Below, piece by piece: positions 10,656 through 24,400 of a stretch of DNA of 64,000 nt. The first letter of the stretch is position 1; every line of letters starts with the position of its first letter. The stretch spans positions 3,144,817 through 3,208,816 of the forward strand of contig VXAZ01005694.1 of the NCBI GenBank assembly GCA_013399875.1, written 5' to 3'. The translations under genes were made by a program, and so were the position numbers. Under the pieces are notes generated by a model, which saw only the letters and a list, made by a program, of their open reading frames with translations, was not told the DNA's origin and made no database searches. The DNA is from Gymnorhina tibicen. Taxonomy: Eukaryota; Chordata; Aves; Passeriformes; Artamidae.

Positions 10656-13600
10656 AATGAGAAGTTCACCTAAAAATAAAGAAGTCCCTGAGATTCTCCC
10701 CCAGGTCATTGGTGCTTGGAAAGGATGACCTGTCCATCCACCTGTCCATGAAAACCAGGCTCTGCTTTTCCCTTTTTGTGTCAGTGGTGCCTGGGGAGAA
10801 AACCCAGCCCTACTTGTCCATGGATGGAGATGCTCACACAGGACGGGGAAAAGACTTCAGATCTCAGGGACAGACCTGTGGATGAGGATGCATCTACTGT
10901 CATGGAGAGCATCCCAAATCCTGGGATGTTTGAACAGATGCTTGAGAGGTCTTTTTCCTTTTGCCTTTCGTGGTGTCTACAAGGCAGTTTTCCATGGCTA
11001 TTGCAGAATTATGTACTGTGAGTCGTGTTGCACGTTTTGGTGACAAGAGAAGTGGATGTGTCGGATGCCACGGTGCATAAATGGAGAGAACAGAGTAAGA
11101 TGAACATGTGAACTCGTGGGATACATAATCCTGTGAAGCAGAGATCCCCAAATAATCTGTTAAGTGTGTCCTACAGGCGGGCGCAAATGAGCATATCCCA
11201 CAGAGCAGGCGTTTGGCTGAGTCCTTGTGTGGTAACGTGGTTAGCAGCCTGCAGGAGGGGGATCTGCATGGCGCAGATAGGGGAAGCATGCGTGGGAGAG
11301 CACAAAGGCACATTTGGGAAGCTCTTACTTCCAAGAAGTCACCAGTGGTTTGTTTCCCTCCTTCTCCATCTGACCTGCCCAGAGCTGCAACGCCTTGGGC
11401 AGCAGTAACAGGTGCCTCCCTGTGTCTCAGTCTAACCTTGTCCTTCGTGTCCTTGTGCCCTGTGCATCGGAGGTGTTTGCTGTCACATGTCCCACAGCAC
11501 CAGGCTCAGCTGCCCTGAGGAGGCAGGGAGGGAAAGCAGGAGCAAACAGGCACATACCCACGTGTCCTCTGCCTGCCTTTGTTCTGTCATCCTCTTGGTC
11601 TCTGATCAAGAGCGAGTGTTGCTGTGAGGCTCAGAGAGCCTGTACAGATGTCTCCCCAGCATTGCCAGTCCTCCCTCCTGACCACCTTTATTGCTGACTC
11701 TGGGCTCCTAAGCCATTTGCCCTTGCCTCATCCTCTCCCATGCCAGGGATGCTGTGAAACAGGGGATGTCTCACCCTGCCTATACTTCTGAAGATAAAGG
11801 CTTCTGGCAGCCTCCTCCTCCCTGGGAGCCCGGCATGGAGCGATGCTGTGGCTGCTGGAGCCCGTCAGGGTTCTGTGAGGCCTCATTAGCTCTTGTTGCT
11901 TTGGTTATGTTCACTTGTGATTAGTTACAGTGAAACTGTTGTCAGAAGTCACAGGCTTACTCAAGCAGAAATTAGCCATAAACATTAAAAATAAATTATA
12001 CCAATGCCTAGTGGAAAATCCCCTGCAAACATAGTGTTCAGTCAGCAAGGCATGTTCTCAGCGTAAGAAGCAGCAGCGTTGTGCCCATGGGGGAACCAGA
12101 ATTTCTCCTATTTTGCTAGCAAAAGTGTTAAAAGGCGGGATTAGTCTGGACAAAGAAGGGCAGCCGTGGCTCCTCCCGCAGGTGGCTCAGTGAGAGGGGC
12201 AGCCGGGGCTGCAGGCTCCACTGCGTCCAACAACTGCCCCAGGACCGCCTCTGCAGCCTCTAATGTCTGTAAAGCACAGTTTGGATTCACCCGTGGGTTG
12301 TCATGCTGACAGACCTCTCCCAAAATCTGGGGTAGAGGGAGATTTGACTTGTTTTGCCTTGAAGCCTTGTGTCTTGCTGGCTCGGGAGCCCAGGCCTCAC
12401 TGCTGCCAGGGAGCATGGCCCTGGCATGGGCTGAGGTTGGCAGCCTGCTGCTCTGGGCTGGCTCTTCAGCAGGCATGTCAGAGCTGGCTGAAAGGGAGCA
12501 AAGGGTGGGGACACCCAGATGATGGGAAAAACCAGCATGTGTTCTGAGAAAAGAAATGGTGAAAGGAGAGGCAAGAGGGCACTGCCAGCTGGCAGGCAGT
12601 GAGCAGGGTGGGGAGAGGAGGACACCTTTGAGGAGGTGCAGGACAGATCTGAGGTTGGGGTTAGCCATCCTTTGGCCCAAAGGCTGGTGCAGCAGGCTGA
12701 GTCCTGGTCTCCAGCTGCCCTGAGCCTGGCAGGTTGAGGGAATCTGGTCCGTTCAAGGAGAGTTTTCCTGCTCTGCTCATGAGAGGGGATGCAAACCCGT
12801 ACAGCTGGCTCTGAGCTAGCAGCTGCAGAGGGAGTGGGTACCTCTGTGTGGCTGGACAGCAGTGCTGTCCCAGTTCTCCTGTGCACCCTTGGGTGCAGGG
12901 ATGGAGCTTCCTCAGGACGCACCATGGGAGAGCTATGGAGATCTGAGTGCTGCTGGTGTGTGAGCTGCTCACAACAGGGGGGTCCCAGGTCTGGGAGGGC
13001 TTCATGCTGCCTGGGGAGGGGGGTGCTTTGGACATTTCCAGGATTTATTGCAAGCAGTGCTTCCCTTTTGGGGATGAGCATTTAAGAGCAACCTCACCCA
13101 CGCTTATGGAGGAGGAGCACACGAGGTGGGGTGACCTGCAGTCAGATTGTCACATCCTTTAGCAGCCCTGTCCTGCCTACACAGCTGCTCAGCCCAGAGT
13201 GCCTGCTCAGGGCTGAGTGTGCCAGCAAAGGTGGCAGCTGGTGGTCAGGGAGTGCATCACCCCTTTCCTTGCTCTCTCCTGGGATGGGACTGAGCACAGT
13301 CTGTACCCCACCAGCTGAGCTGCTCAGAATGTGATTTTTGCTTTTCAATCTGGGTCATCACACTAGTGAAATCCCTCAATGGAAGCTGGTGTGGTGAGAT
13401 AAATGTGCCCCGTGCCCATAGCAGGATTTAAAAACCCTGTGAATTATTGCCTGGTGGGAAACTCTGAAGCCTGAGTGTAATTTCTGGTACCTTCTGGGCT
13501 GGAAAACAGAAATAGCCTTTTTTTTCCCTCCTGGAGAATGATTTTCACACATTGCTGGATAAAATTTTCATTTAGGTTGACTTTCTTCTTGTTTTACCTT

Positions 13601-16600
13601 AATGTCACAGGTCATTTCCCATCTACAGCTTTGCAAAAACCCCACGATGTTCCTGTGAAACACTTCAGTATGGATAAATCAGGTTTTTAGGTCAGCTCTG
13701 CTTACCTAGGCTTATCTCAATCCCCTTTTCATATCTGGATAACCTCTGTTGCACCTTTTCCTCAGTTGTGCTGGGTCGTGCCAGTCCTCCGTGACAGGAC
13801 AGGCACTGTCCTCCATGAGCAGGGTCAGAGGCAATGCAGAGCCAGCACATGCTCCTCACCTTGCAGTCTTTCAGGACTATGGAGACAGCCCCTAAAAGGC
13901 AAAAGATGGAGCCTGTCCCCTCTGATGCTGATGCCAGATCTCACAAGGGAAGAATCAGCCTGTATTGGGTATGGGATCAAGCCACTCAACCAGCCCGCGG
14001 GGTAGGTGAAAGCCAGAGCTTTGAAAATGGCATGCTTGGAAAGTTTAATCCCAGAAACAGCCCCAAGTAAATGGAGATGTTTTCCCCTACTGCCTCCAGC
14101 ACTGGCCTCAGTGGTTTATCCTGAGGATCCCACCCAGCCCAGGATTGAATCCCCTTATGCATCTGTCCAGCATCGTTTGTCCACAGGGCAATCCAGCATG
14201 CTCTAACAGGATCTGATTCGCTGGCTTCTAGCACCCGTGGAGGATTTTCTAGAGACAGCATTACAAACGACCTCTACAGAGTGTGCAGACAGGTAAACCT
14301 ACTTCTTCCCCACACTGTGGCATTGAGGACTTTTGTCAGCTCCTGTGCTTCCCACAGAGGGGCTGAGAAATGCTCCTCTGGTGAGTCCAGACATAGCCGA
14401 GCATGTGTTGGATGTGTCCCACTTTCCCTCCCACATGCCACTCTGCTTTGACCACGTGGGTGCATGAAGAGGTCAATAGGAGTTTGGCAGGCACATTAAC
14501 AGACAAAGCAAAAGACAAAACAGTGATAGCATTAAACAAAACCATTAAAAAAAAAAAAAGCTGAGCTGAAGTATCTTGAGCAAAATGGTATAACTGGAAT
14601 GCCTGCTACTGGTGTTGGTCATGAGAAGCTCTGGAAAAGCACATCAAGGCTGAGATGGATACAAAGAAAGCTGCCAGGGCAAAGGCACAGAGGGATTGCT
14701 CACTTCTAGTGAGCACCCAAACACTATAAAGGCTCCAGCAATGCCTCTCCTTGCTGACAGAGCTCTGTCCCATGAGCTGTGTTTGTACTCTCAGCATATG
14801 GCACAGCCACTGAGGGGGCTGTGTGACCCCAGAGCAAATCACCCACCCTCCGCCTTTTGCTCCACCTGCCTGATGGTGAGTCTTGAGCTTAGCCACAGAA
14901 GAAAGTGTAATGTAGTGCTCCATGGAGATTCATTCTGCATGTTTGTAGGATGACATTGAGGGATGCCCCTATCCCACTAAAGTGTTGGAGCCCTAGAACA
15001 GTGGGAATATATGGCAGCCAGTCTGGGCCATGCTGTGGGGTCTGCAAGGGAAGAGTTCCCACCCTTCTGAGGAAAAGAGGGCACGGAGTTACTCCCTGAC
15101 TGCTGTAGTTGATATTTACAAACTCTGGGCCTTCACCCTGCCCGCCTGTGGCTGCTTTCTCATCTTGCTTTCTTGTCAGGGCCACAGTTCAAGGTCTGGA
15201 GAGATGCATGTTGTGAGGGAATAGGGGAGAAAGTTCTGCCCCGATGCACCTCCCCTCTCTACGTCCCACCACCCACACATGAGCTGGGTGATAATTTGGT
15301 GGGGGGAGCTGCTGGAAGGGGTGGGACAGGAGGAGGAGAGAGGGTAGTCTCTGCCTTAACTCTTGCTGTATCTCTTTGGCACTCAGTGATTCCCTGCCTG
15401 GACTCCAGTGGAAAGAACAGGACAGGATAGGACGGGAGGGGCTTGCCTGGGGGAGACCTGCGCTGGGTTCAGGTGAGTTGGGCGTTGCTTGTTGAGCAGC
15501 TCTGGCTGAATGTGTGTGTCACGCTGGGAGTGCCGGTGACTCCAGTGCTCCCGCAGCCAGCTGCTGCACGCCAGCTGCTTGCCGTGCTCTGGAGAGCGGG
15601 CCAGCAAATCTGCAAGGGCAAAATCTTCCCAGCGTTAAGCAAAGGCAGAGCGAGATGGAAAATAAGGAGCAGCTAATCAGTTCGGATCAACCCAGGGAAG
15701 AGGTTTTCCTTTCAATGGTTCCTTTGGAAAAGGAAAGGACAGGCTGAGATGCTGCTCAGGGGGTGCCAGGAAGCTGAGAGCAAAGACATGTCTGAAGGAT
15801 GGGTAATTGGTACTGAAGGTTGCAGCAGAGAGAGAGGGAGAGAGTGATAGATAAGTTCTCAGACAACAGAAGGATTGAGAAGAGAGACGAGAGTGAGCGA
15901 GACAGGGACAGGGATGAAGGGCAGAGATGACTGGTTGATAATAGGTACGGGAGCCAAGGTGCTGGGAGTGGAGTAGGCTGTAGGCATTCCAGCTACTGCT
16001 AGCATGAGTCCTCTCCTTCTATGCTGCCCTGCAGAGGTGCTGACCCTAGTGCGTTGACTTGGGGCTGCAGTTTTAAAAGATATACCTGGGAGTGCACTTC
16101 TTCTTCTTCTTGCCCCTGAGGTTTCATCACATTTGTTCCTGTAGGGGTGAGGCAGGGAGACAGTTTCTGCATGTGGTAAACTCTTGGGATCTGTGGGCAT
16201 ATTCGTGAACAAATGCAAGCAGAACACATGAGGATTTCATAACACCTGATCTGTGTCTTCTTAAATCAACAGTGCTTTTAAAGTAATCACTACTAATCAG
16301 GGCTTTCATCTCATGCCAGTGGAAATGCCATTGCCCTAGTTTTTCCTCTTTGACAGCTGCTGGTACGAGAGGCTGAACCTTGGACCTGACCTTTGCAGCC
16401 CTGCAACAGCCCAGCTTTGCTGGGGATTCATGGCTGCAGAGCGGTCCTTGCGGAGGGCAGGCTAAAGAGCCCTGTGCCATATCTCTGCCTGACCGTGCTC
16501 CTGGGCAGGGCTATAGGGGAGTTCTGGTGCCCCAGGCTGGAGAGTAGGTACCTGGCCCCTTGGAGGGTGCAGGTGGGATGCAGTCCCACCACATACCGTG

Positions 16601-19600
16601 TGGCATCACAGCAGGAACTGCTCCAGTCACGGTGTCCGTACGCCTCTGCCTGTGCTGATTTCACCTGATGTGACTCATCCTGAGCACCACCTGGAGATGG
16701 CTGAGCCTGCCCAGGGTGTGACACGGGGTGCTGGGCTCCTTCTGCAGGGCTGAGCAGGGAGCAGAGCGTGGGGGCAGTCACGGCAGGGAGCCCCTGCTCC
16801 GCACTGGCCGCACGCATGTCTGTGCTGAGGGACCGGGCTCTGCCACACATGCTGCTGGCTCCCCTCGTCCTCCCTGCTGGGAAGCATAAGGCAATGTGTC
16901 ATGCCTCAACCTTGCCGGCCTTTTGGAGGAGTCTCGCTTGAGTGCTCTTCCCCTGTGCTCCCTGTTCCTCACCACGTACAGCAAGTGCCCCCAGGCTGTG
17001 CTTTTGGGAGGTCAGGCAGGGTGCTGGCTGGCGGCTTGCTCCGTGAAATTGCTGCCCCAGCGAGGTGGCAGCCCTGTAGGCATCCTGCAGACTCGGTCCT
17101 GTCCCTGTGCAGCACCTCTGGGCTGCACCACAGGTCGCTGCCCCGCTCTGCAGGGGCCTGTTTGCAGGAGCCAGAGTGGCTTTCACCCGCTGTGCCATTC
17201 ACCTGCTCTGCCCCTCTGGCCAGTGACAGGAGCCGTGCTGGCCGCACGCTTTGGCCGCACACAAGGACCTCTGAGCCAGCCTGATGCAGCCCCAGGACTT
17301 CAGCCAGGCACCTCTAGCCACCAGGTAGATGGCTTTAGGGGCCCCACTGGGGCCTGGCTGGATCTGTGTCTGTACCAGACCTATCACTGGTGGTCTGTAA
17401 GAAGGATGGATCCCTCTGTGGCTGGCCCTCCTGCTGTGTTGCACTGGATACAGCCAAACTATGGGCTGAGTAGAGGTCTTGAGAGCATCTGGTTTGATGC
17501 AAAGGCTGGTTTTCAGTCATATTTAGACACCGTTTATGGACTTCATCAGTTAGTCTCGGGTTTTTTTTCTAGGCTAGAGAAAGAAACAACCTATGTGTCT
17601 CTGTAGACCAGAGCAGGGATGGTGAGCCATGGACACCAACAGAGACTGATCTGGCCCTGGAAACAACAGCCTATGTTGCTTTTAGCAAGAGATTTGCCAC
17701 TGATCCTCAGGAAAGGCCAGCCACTGTTAAGGGCTTTGGAGGCTCTCCTGTCCAGCAGCAGAAGACAGGGCAGAAGCCATTTGTCACCCTCCTGCACTGG
17801 GGGTGTGTGCTCTGAAGGGTGATGCTCTATAATCCTTGCAGCTTGTCTTGCAGATGTTCGTGTCTTTAGTAAACTCACAGCTGTTCCTTATCTCACTCCT
17901 TCTGGTGTCAGTAAGTACACTGATTGCAAAAGCAGTGCTCTTATTTCACGTTGGAGAAAACATAGGTAGGATGTGATTCTTGTACCAGCCTCCTGTGCCT
18001 CGTGAACCTTGCTGAACAGATGCTTTGAGAATACCCTGCAGCCCACAGAACTTGGAAGTTAATTAGAAAGTGTAAAGAAGCCAACTAACTTTCAATTGCT
18101 TGAAATGAAAGGCATTTTAATTTCATCTGCTGTCCTGGAGTTGATCAGTTTTTCTACATCTTTCCTTGCCTTTCTCTGTTATGCAGCTGGAGTGAGCTAT
18201 TCTCCAGCAGCATTCCCGTTTGGAAGCAGCTGTCCTTGCTCATGTAGCTGCTCTTAGATTGGCTGGAAAGCACTTGCTTCCACTGCTAGTATTTTCTTGT
18301 CTGTCTTGCAGTGATGACCTACTCCAGTAGCAGCCCCCGTGCACTAATTTAACCGGGTTGGTTCCTTAAGCAGTACCTTGGCTCTGCTGTTCCTCGCTGA
18401 GCCCTGATTTTCTGCCTCTGCTTCCACAGCCGCCCCCGCCTCCTGCCACCAAAATGCAGCACAGGATTTCAGCTGCCGACTAACTGCTGGCTCTGATTGT
18501 GCAACCAGAGAATTTTCTGTGTCCTCCTGCTCCTCCTTTTGTAACACAGCCCAGTCTTCTTGCTTCCTGATTTCTCCCTCCCCATCTTAAATTGCAGTTT
18601 ACGTGCTTGCTTGCTGCTTGTTTCAAAATGAAACCAAGAAATATAAATGCAGTGCAGCTGTCTGCATTGTCACCTGTGATTCTGCATTCTGCAGTTCAAG
18701 CAGCACCTTCGAGTGTCCAAGGGAGCTTTAACATTGTGCTTCCTCTCATAAATGTTATCAGCTGCTTTTTAGAGACATTTCCGTCTGCCGTTCCCTCTGT
18801 TTTCACTATTCCCTCTGGAGATTGTCCTCCTCTCATTTGCCTTACGATAAAACAGCAGAAGAGGTCAAACGGAGGATGTGAACTTCCCAGCAGTAGGAAC
18901 TCCTGTCTGACAGCAGTTGGGAACAGGCAGTAAGTTTGCAGGAAGAAAAGCTTTAGGAGAATTGCTATTGGCTTCTTCCTCTGGTGCCAAAACTCCAGGT
19001 GGCTTCTCTCTCATCTTTCTTGTCTCTCTCTTGTTCCTTGCCTCACCTGAGCAACTTTAAAAAAGCCCTTTCTAACCCTGAAAAAGGCTGAGGATAGCAC
19101 CATATTTTGGTTCGAATGATACTTTTTTTCTCCTCTTTTTAATTCTACCTCCCCCCTTCAGTGGCATCTTGTTTCCAAACAAAGCCAAAAAATGCTGTTC
19201 TCCTGCATATCTGCATTGTGTGTTCAGCACATCATAGGCAGCTGCTGGGTGAGCACAGCGCTTCAGAGGTGTCCTTGGTTTTCCTTGCTCTTTGTGACCA
19301 TGCTTGAAGGATCCCATGGTGCTAGGTGTGGGACAAACATAGTCCAAAATTTGTGACCAAGGGGAGACTGTGTTGCCTCATTCAAATGTTCAAGAATGGA
19401 ACTTGTTGCTCTGTGTCTATGGCTGCCTGCATGCTGCCTGCTCTCTTTCCAGGTCCTGCAGCAATCCAGGTGTATTCTTATTTTCCCAGCAATAAATCTT
19501 TTGGGCAAAAAATGTGGCTATCTCCATGCACCAAGCCCAGCACCAAATCCTGTACTATTTCCTATGGAGCTGCATAGAGGGAGCCCACTGCTCTCTGTGG

Positions 19601-20240
19601 GAGCATGACAGACTACAGGTCATTTCTGTGAAGGGCAAAAAACCATCTCCTCCAAGTGCTGAGGGCTGAAAATACAGCAGAGCACCTCTAGAAGACACTG
19701 GTGGGGTCAGTGGGAGCTGAGGAGGAAAGGTGGTGGTGAGGAGAGGGTCCAGGAGAGGGGTAGACTGTGGATTGCATCAGACGGCATTTTAGCAGTTGGG
19801 AAAACTTCATGGCAGAGGGAAAAAAGAGGCTGGGAATGAAGTAGTCATAGGATTTCTCTCCAAACTTTGGTGAAGGAACAGCAGAAAAAGTGCAGGCGAG
19901 CAGTGAGGGGCGCAGTCTTTACTCCAAACTCTTGTATTAAGGAGAGGGCAACCAAAGGGAAAGGAAAATGTTTGCCTGTTGGGGAGGATGTAACACAGTA
20001 GGTGGCTGTGACTGCTGTGGGAGAACCAAATTGTTCCTAGCTGGAAACAAGAAGTTATTTGAGTCCCCATCTGGCCTGAGAACATATAGTGCAGGGGCAC
20101 AGTAGGATTAAATGTTCAGGAAAAGAGCCAGGAGGTGTATGAATAGGCTTTCTCATAGAAACAGCAGGCCAAGCAGAGAGGGAAGTAGTGGGGATGTGTA
20201 ACATGCATGGCTTTGTCTGGGAAAGGAGAAGTTGTAGTTC

Positions 20241-20269
20241 GTGCCACGAAGGGCCGAAACTTCGGGCAC
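20241..20269. other. Strong GC-rich hairpin (inverted repeat)
   Basis: GTGCC-A-CGAAG pairs with CTTCG-GGCAC around the 8-base loop GGCCGAAA, giving ten base pairs with one bulged A. The flanking TTCGTGCCACGAA is itself a 13-base palindrome. The segment carries several CpGs in otherwise CpG-poor sequence. Its function is unknown. Confidence 0.75.
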
Positions 20270-23200
20270 CAGTTTAATCCACCATCTGTTCCCACTTGAA
20301 AAGGTTTGATTTCATAGCCAGGGTGCTTTCCCCCTTTCTAAAATAGGAAAATGAAGGCAGAAATGCTGTGTCTCCCCAGCTGTTCTGTGTTTGTCCCAGC
20401 CATGTTCCTCATTGCAGCATCCCAACTTCTGTCCTTCATGTTGGCTTATTCAGGAGTCAGAGGACAGATACAAAGTCCTGGTCCAGGTGTCCCTGAGGTG
20501 GAGGCTGGTGACAGGGTTGGGGCTGTGGGCTGGCACGCATACATTCCCTTCCCAGGACTAGGTGAGAGGAGAGGATTCTCTGATTGTGATCTTCCTCTGC
20601 ACCCACGTGCGGAACAGGTCTAGCAAAAATGAAATAAAACTGCAAATATTAGTAGAAATAGGCTGGCTCTTGGATCCGCCTTACATTAAAAGAATAAAAC
20701 CAAAGAATTAGCTAGTCTTCTCCTGCCAGCTTCTTGGGACATTCTCAATAAACCTAGACTTAAACATCATTGTACTTGATAACATGCCCTGGACTGCAGC
20801 AAATTGGAATGTGCCAAGGACCGTGACAGATCAAACACGTTTCATTAAGTACGTGTTACTTTTTCTCTCACATCTGACAGTGCGTGGAGCTCTGCTCCTC
20901 TCAGAGATGAGAAGGCTGTGCTGCAGCATTGGAATAAACTGATTAGCCAGCTGGCAGGCCTTGCTGCAGGCAGGCAGTGGGGAGAAGGGCCTTGCCTGGG
21001 CTTCAGAAGCTGAGAAATAGCTGGCAGGAGGACCCGATGATTCCATCTCCTGATCCAACCCAGCAGGAGGGCTAAGTGAAGGGGGCAAAGCTGGGACCGG
21101 AAGGACCTCTGTGCTGTTGAGCTGCTGCTGAGCTGCAGAGCTGCTGCTGCAAGCCAGCATTTATTGATTCCTGGGTTTCACTGCCTTCCTTAAGCGTGGG
21201 GTTAGAGGTTTGTAGGAGCCTGTTAGAGGGCTGATTCACCTTCACACTCACATGTCGATCCACAGGTGGTGTAGCCCTTGGTGGTTTGGATCAGTGCAAG
21301 CCATACCAGTAAATAGGTGCTTTCCAGCATAGGGGCCATAAAGGGCAAGGGCTGGAGATAAAACAGAGGTTGCTTCCTCAGTGCCCTCATGCATCTGCAT
21401 TTAACACCGAAACTGGTTGTGCCCACTGCAGTACTGCCCATATGTAAGCTCTTACTGGCAATAGTTCTAAAAACCTCTCAAATGTAACAGGAACCAGGAT
21501 TTTTCTGCCATGTTTTTGAAGACGAAGCTATATTAGCCTGGCGAATGGTCTTCACTGGCCCCTGACTGCTCTCCTCTGTGGTTTATGTCCCCCTGTTCTT
21601 GTTGCAGCCCCTCTTACACTGGTAGATGTCTTGCATGAGACTCAGTCCTCCATTCAGAGTCCACGGAAATCTGCTGCTGATAGCAAAGCAAATAGGTTGA
21701 GCCCTTCAGGAAAGCAGATGGGGGAACAAAGCCTGTTGTTGCCTAGGGCATTTAGAGAGCAATTGGTGTATTACACTGAGAGATCTGATTTCCTTTCTTT
21801 ACTTGAATAACAGGCAGGAAACATGCCTGTGTCAAAGAACTACTTGTTTTGCTGTGAACATTCATTAGAAGTTGTCTTTTCATACACAAGCATCTTTCTT
21901 TGCCCCAGGGCCTGATGTATGCAGAGGGTTAGCATTTAAGAAATAATTTCATTTACAGAAGTAAATGAGACACTTTGATAATGATGCTGTCTTGTGTGGA
22001 TAAGTGCAAGCATGGCCCACCAGCTCCTGCTTCTGCTTCCTCCTTGCCTCCTTGAAAACTACACCAAAACAAGCACCACAGTATTCCTTGGCTGCTGGGA
22101 CAGTTGGATGTTAGGGTCTACACTTACTCTTATTTCCACTTAGGTCGGGTTCCCTGGTAGTCCCTGCTCACCATGAGATGGCTCATACCTGGTGCTTGTC
22201 CAGAGGGACATGACTGGAGAGACGCAAGGCACAAGGAGGGAGGGGATAAGTTTGCCATTGTGGTCCTGGTGCACCATCCTGGTGCAAAGGGTCAGTAGAA
22301 GATTTGGTGGTCCTGTAAGGTAAAGGACATCAAAGGTGATGAGGTCCTGCTCACCACTGAGGTGCTGACTGGGAGATGTCCTTGGCCTGATGTGGTGGCA
22401 TAAGGCATGTCTGGGCATAAAGCAGTGATAGGGGATACAATAGCATAAAGTCACCCCAAGACACCTGAGCTGCCTCCAGAGCTAAGCTTGGACTTTGCCT
22501 GGGAGAGAGCAAGTTTAAATAGTCCAGAGCGGATCCAGGGGCAGTGGCAATGTGGAGTGTTGTGGGTGATGCAGACTGCTGTCTCTGTTGCTCCCTGAAG
22601 ATGGGGATGTTCCTTTAGGTGGCACAGAAGGAATGAGAGATGTGCTACTAAAAAACCTATCGAACCATGGGCAAAACGAATTTGCAAGTTGCTGCAAAGG
22701 AACAAAGCCCTGATTTCTTTGCAGTCCCAGCTGATGGGAATGGAAGCAGAAATGCTGCTGCTTTGCAGAGACTTGTTTCCAGTGTAGTTTCCTAATCTGA
22801 ACAAAGGAAAGTGTATCTCTGGCTAAAGCCAATCACGTCTAGAAAGGCCAGCTTCTGCTCAGTAATGCCACCAGTTAGATGTACCTAGATTTAGGACTTC
22901 CTTGGCATAGCTCACCAGCTCCCCTGCTCTGTGTTAGGTCTCTGTTTTTTGTCTGGACTCACATGTGCATCTCTATCTCAGGTAACTCATTAGAATGAGA
23001 TTTTGAGGAGAAATTTTTTAGCTGAGTCAAAAGGAGTTTTCTCTCTTCACCCTTCAGTTTCTTCTCATAATCAAATGTCTGTAATAATGCAAAAATGTCA
23101 AAGAGAAGATTCAGTGTTAAGCGTCTGTGTTAATTTTGACTGGATTTAAATTAACTAGCCAGTAAAAAGACTGTGAATGGTAGAAAAATATATCTTGTAA

Positions 23201-23589
23201 CAAGCAGCCACTAACTTTGCTTAATTAAGAAAATGCCACATGTGATTCTGGATTTAGTGTAGACTGGAAAATATCTTTCATGTGCCTCCCTAGAGGCCCA
23301 GCCATATTCAGCGTGCCTCATTCAACAGTGACTTTGTTCTGTGTTTCCATGGCTGGGCTTTTTGCCCTCACATTTTCACTGCAGTACTTGAGCTTGTCTA
23401 ATCTCAGTACTCCCTTGCCCAGACCTGAAACACCTCACAAGTATGAGGCCCTTTTGCTCACCTGAGGGCCTTTGTTTCCTTGCCCTGTATTCTTTGCGAG
23501 GTTGGCAAAGGTGGAGGATTGGTGCTCATACCTCTTTACTGAGGAGAGCCTAAGCCAAAAAAGCGTGTGTGTGTTTTGCTGAGGTGGCA

Positions 23590-24400
23590 GCATGTGTGGT
23601 AGTGAAACGTGGTGTCCTGGGGGTCAAAGAAAACACTCCTAGCGATACCTTAAAGATGATAGGCTGTCCATTCTTGTTCAGACTATTTATCCTATTAATA
23701 TTTCTATCCTGCCATCTGAAACCACTCCAGAAGAGTTGTTGTATAAAGCACACAGGGAGGAGAAACTCCTTCTGCCTCCTGTGGCAGGACAGGTGTACCC
23801 CCTCTCTCTGCCACAGACAGCCGGTGCATGTGTAGGAGATGACTCGGGCGGGTCACAGGCCCAGCACGGGGTATCTCTGGCACCAAAAGGCCCAAAAGGG
23901 CTCAGACACCCAGCTAAGAATCAACATCTTAGTCTGGGAAGCCAATGTGGGAAGAGATGAAAGAAATATTCTTGACCAAAAAGACACAGTTCTTATGTCT
24001 ATAAAAGCCCACACAATTATTAGAGAGGCAGGAGTCTCTTACACGCTCCACGGAAAGGTGTGAGAAGATTTCTCCCTGGAGCCTTGGACCAACTCCAGGT
24101 CACCTTCCCAGGAATTGAGAGAGAGGATTTTTTGATGTGTGCCCCTTCAGGAATTGGTGGTAAGAAACATTGAATTCTAAGTACACTATTTCTTAGCTAG
24201 CTGTAAATTTAATAGTACCTTTAACTCCGCGTGTAATACTAGTATGCCCTTTTATCTTTTCCCTGTGTAGTAATAGTCTGTCTCAAGTCTTATGTCTGCT
24301 AGTTTTGTGTCTATTAATAAATAATTCATTTTATAATAGACCAAATCAGCCATTTATTAAGGAACTTGCAAATGATAGTGGATTTTTGGGGTGCTGGCCA
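23590..24400 (+). mobile_element. Candidate solo LTR of an endogenous retrovirus (boundaries uncertain)
   Basis: The stretch has the order expected of a retroviral LTR: a TATA box (TATAAAA, 24000-24006), then about 310 bases later a poly(A) signal (AATAAA, 24316-24321) in AT-rich sequence. A TG-rich possible left end lies near 23593. No gag/pol/env reading frame, primer-binding site or second LTR was seen, so it would be a solo LTR. No target-site duplication was identified and no family is named. It could instead be ordinary AT-rich intron. Confidence 0.35.

Noticed and set aside
12287..13081. 264-codon minus-strand open frame, the longest in the window
   Set aside because: The composition is low-complexity Ser/Pro/Leu, it overlaps other open frames and has no familiar motif. 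It looks like a by-product of GC content.
14546..14559. Run of about 13 A that might be the tail of a processed retrocopy
   Set aside because: No coding similarity, target-site duplication or transcript-like sequence lies upstream of it.
16896..17606. 236-codon + strand open frame between the two genes
   Set aside because: It lies in locally GC-rich DNA with overlapping open frames on the other strand. The product has no recognisable domain and unusual Cys/Pro/Gln-rich composition, with no splice or promoter context. A chance frame is more likely; transcript data would overturn this.
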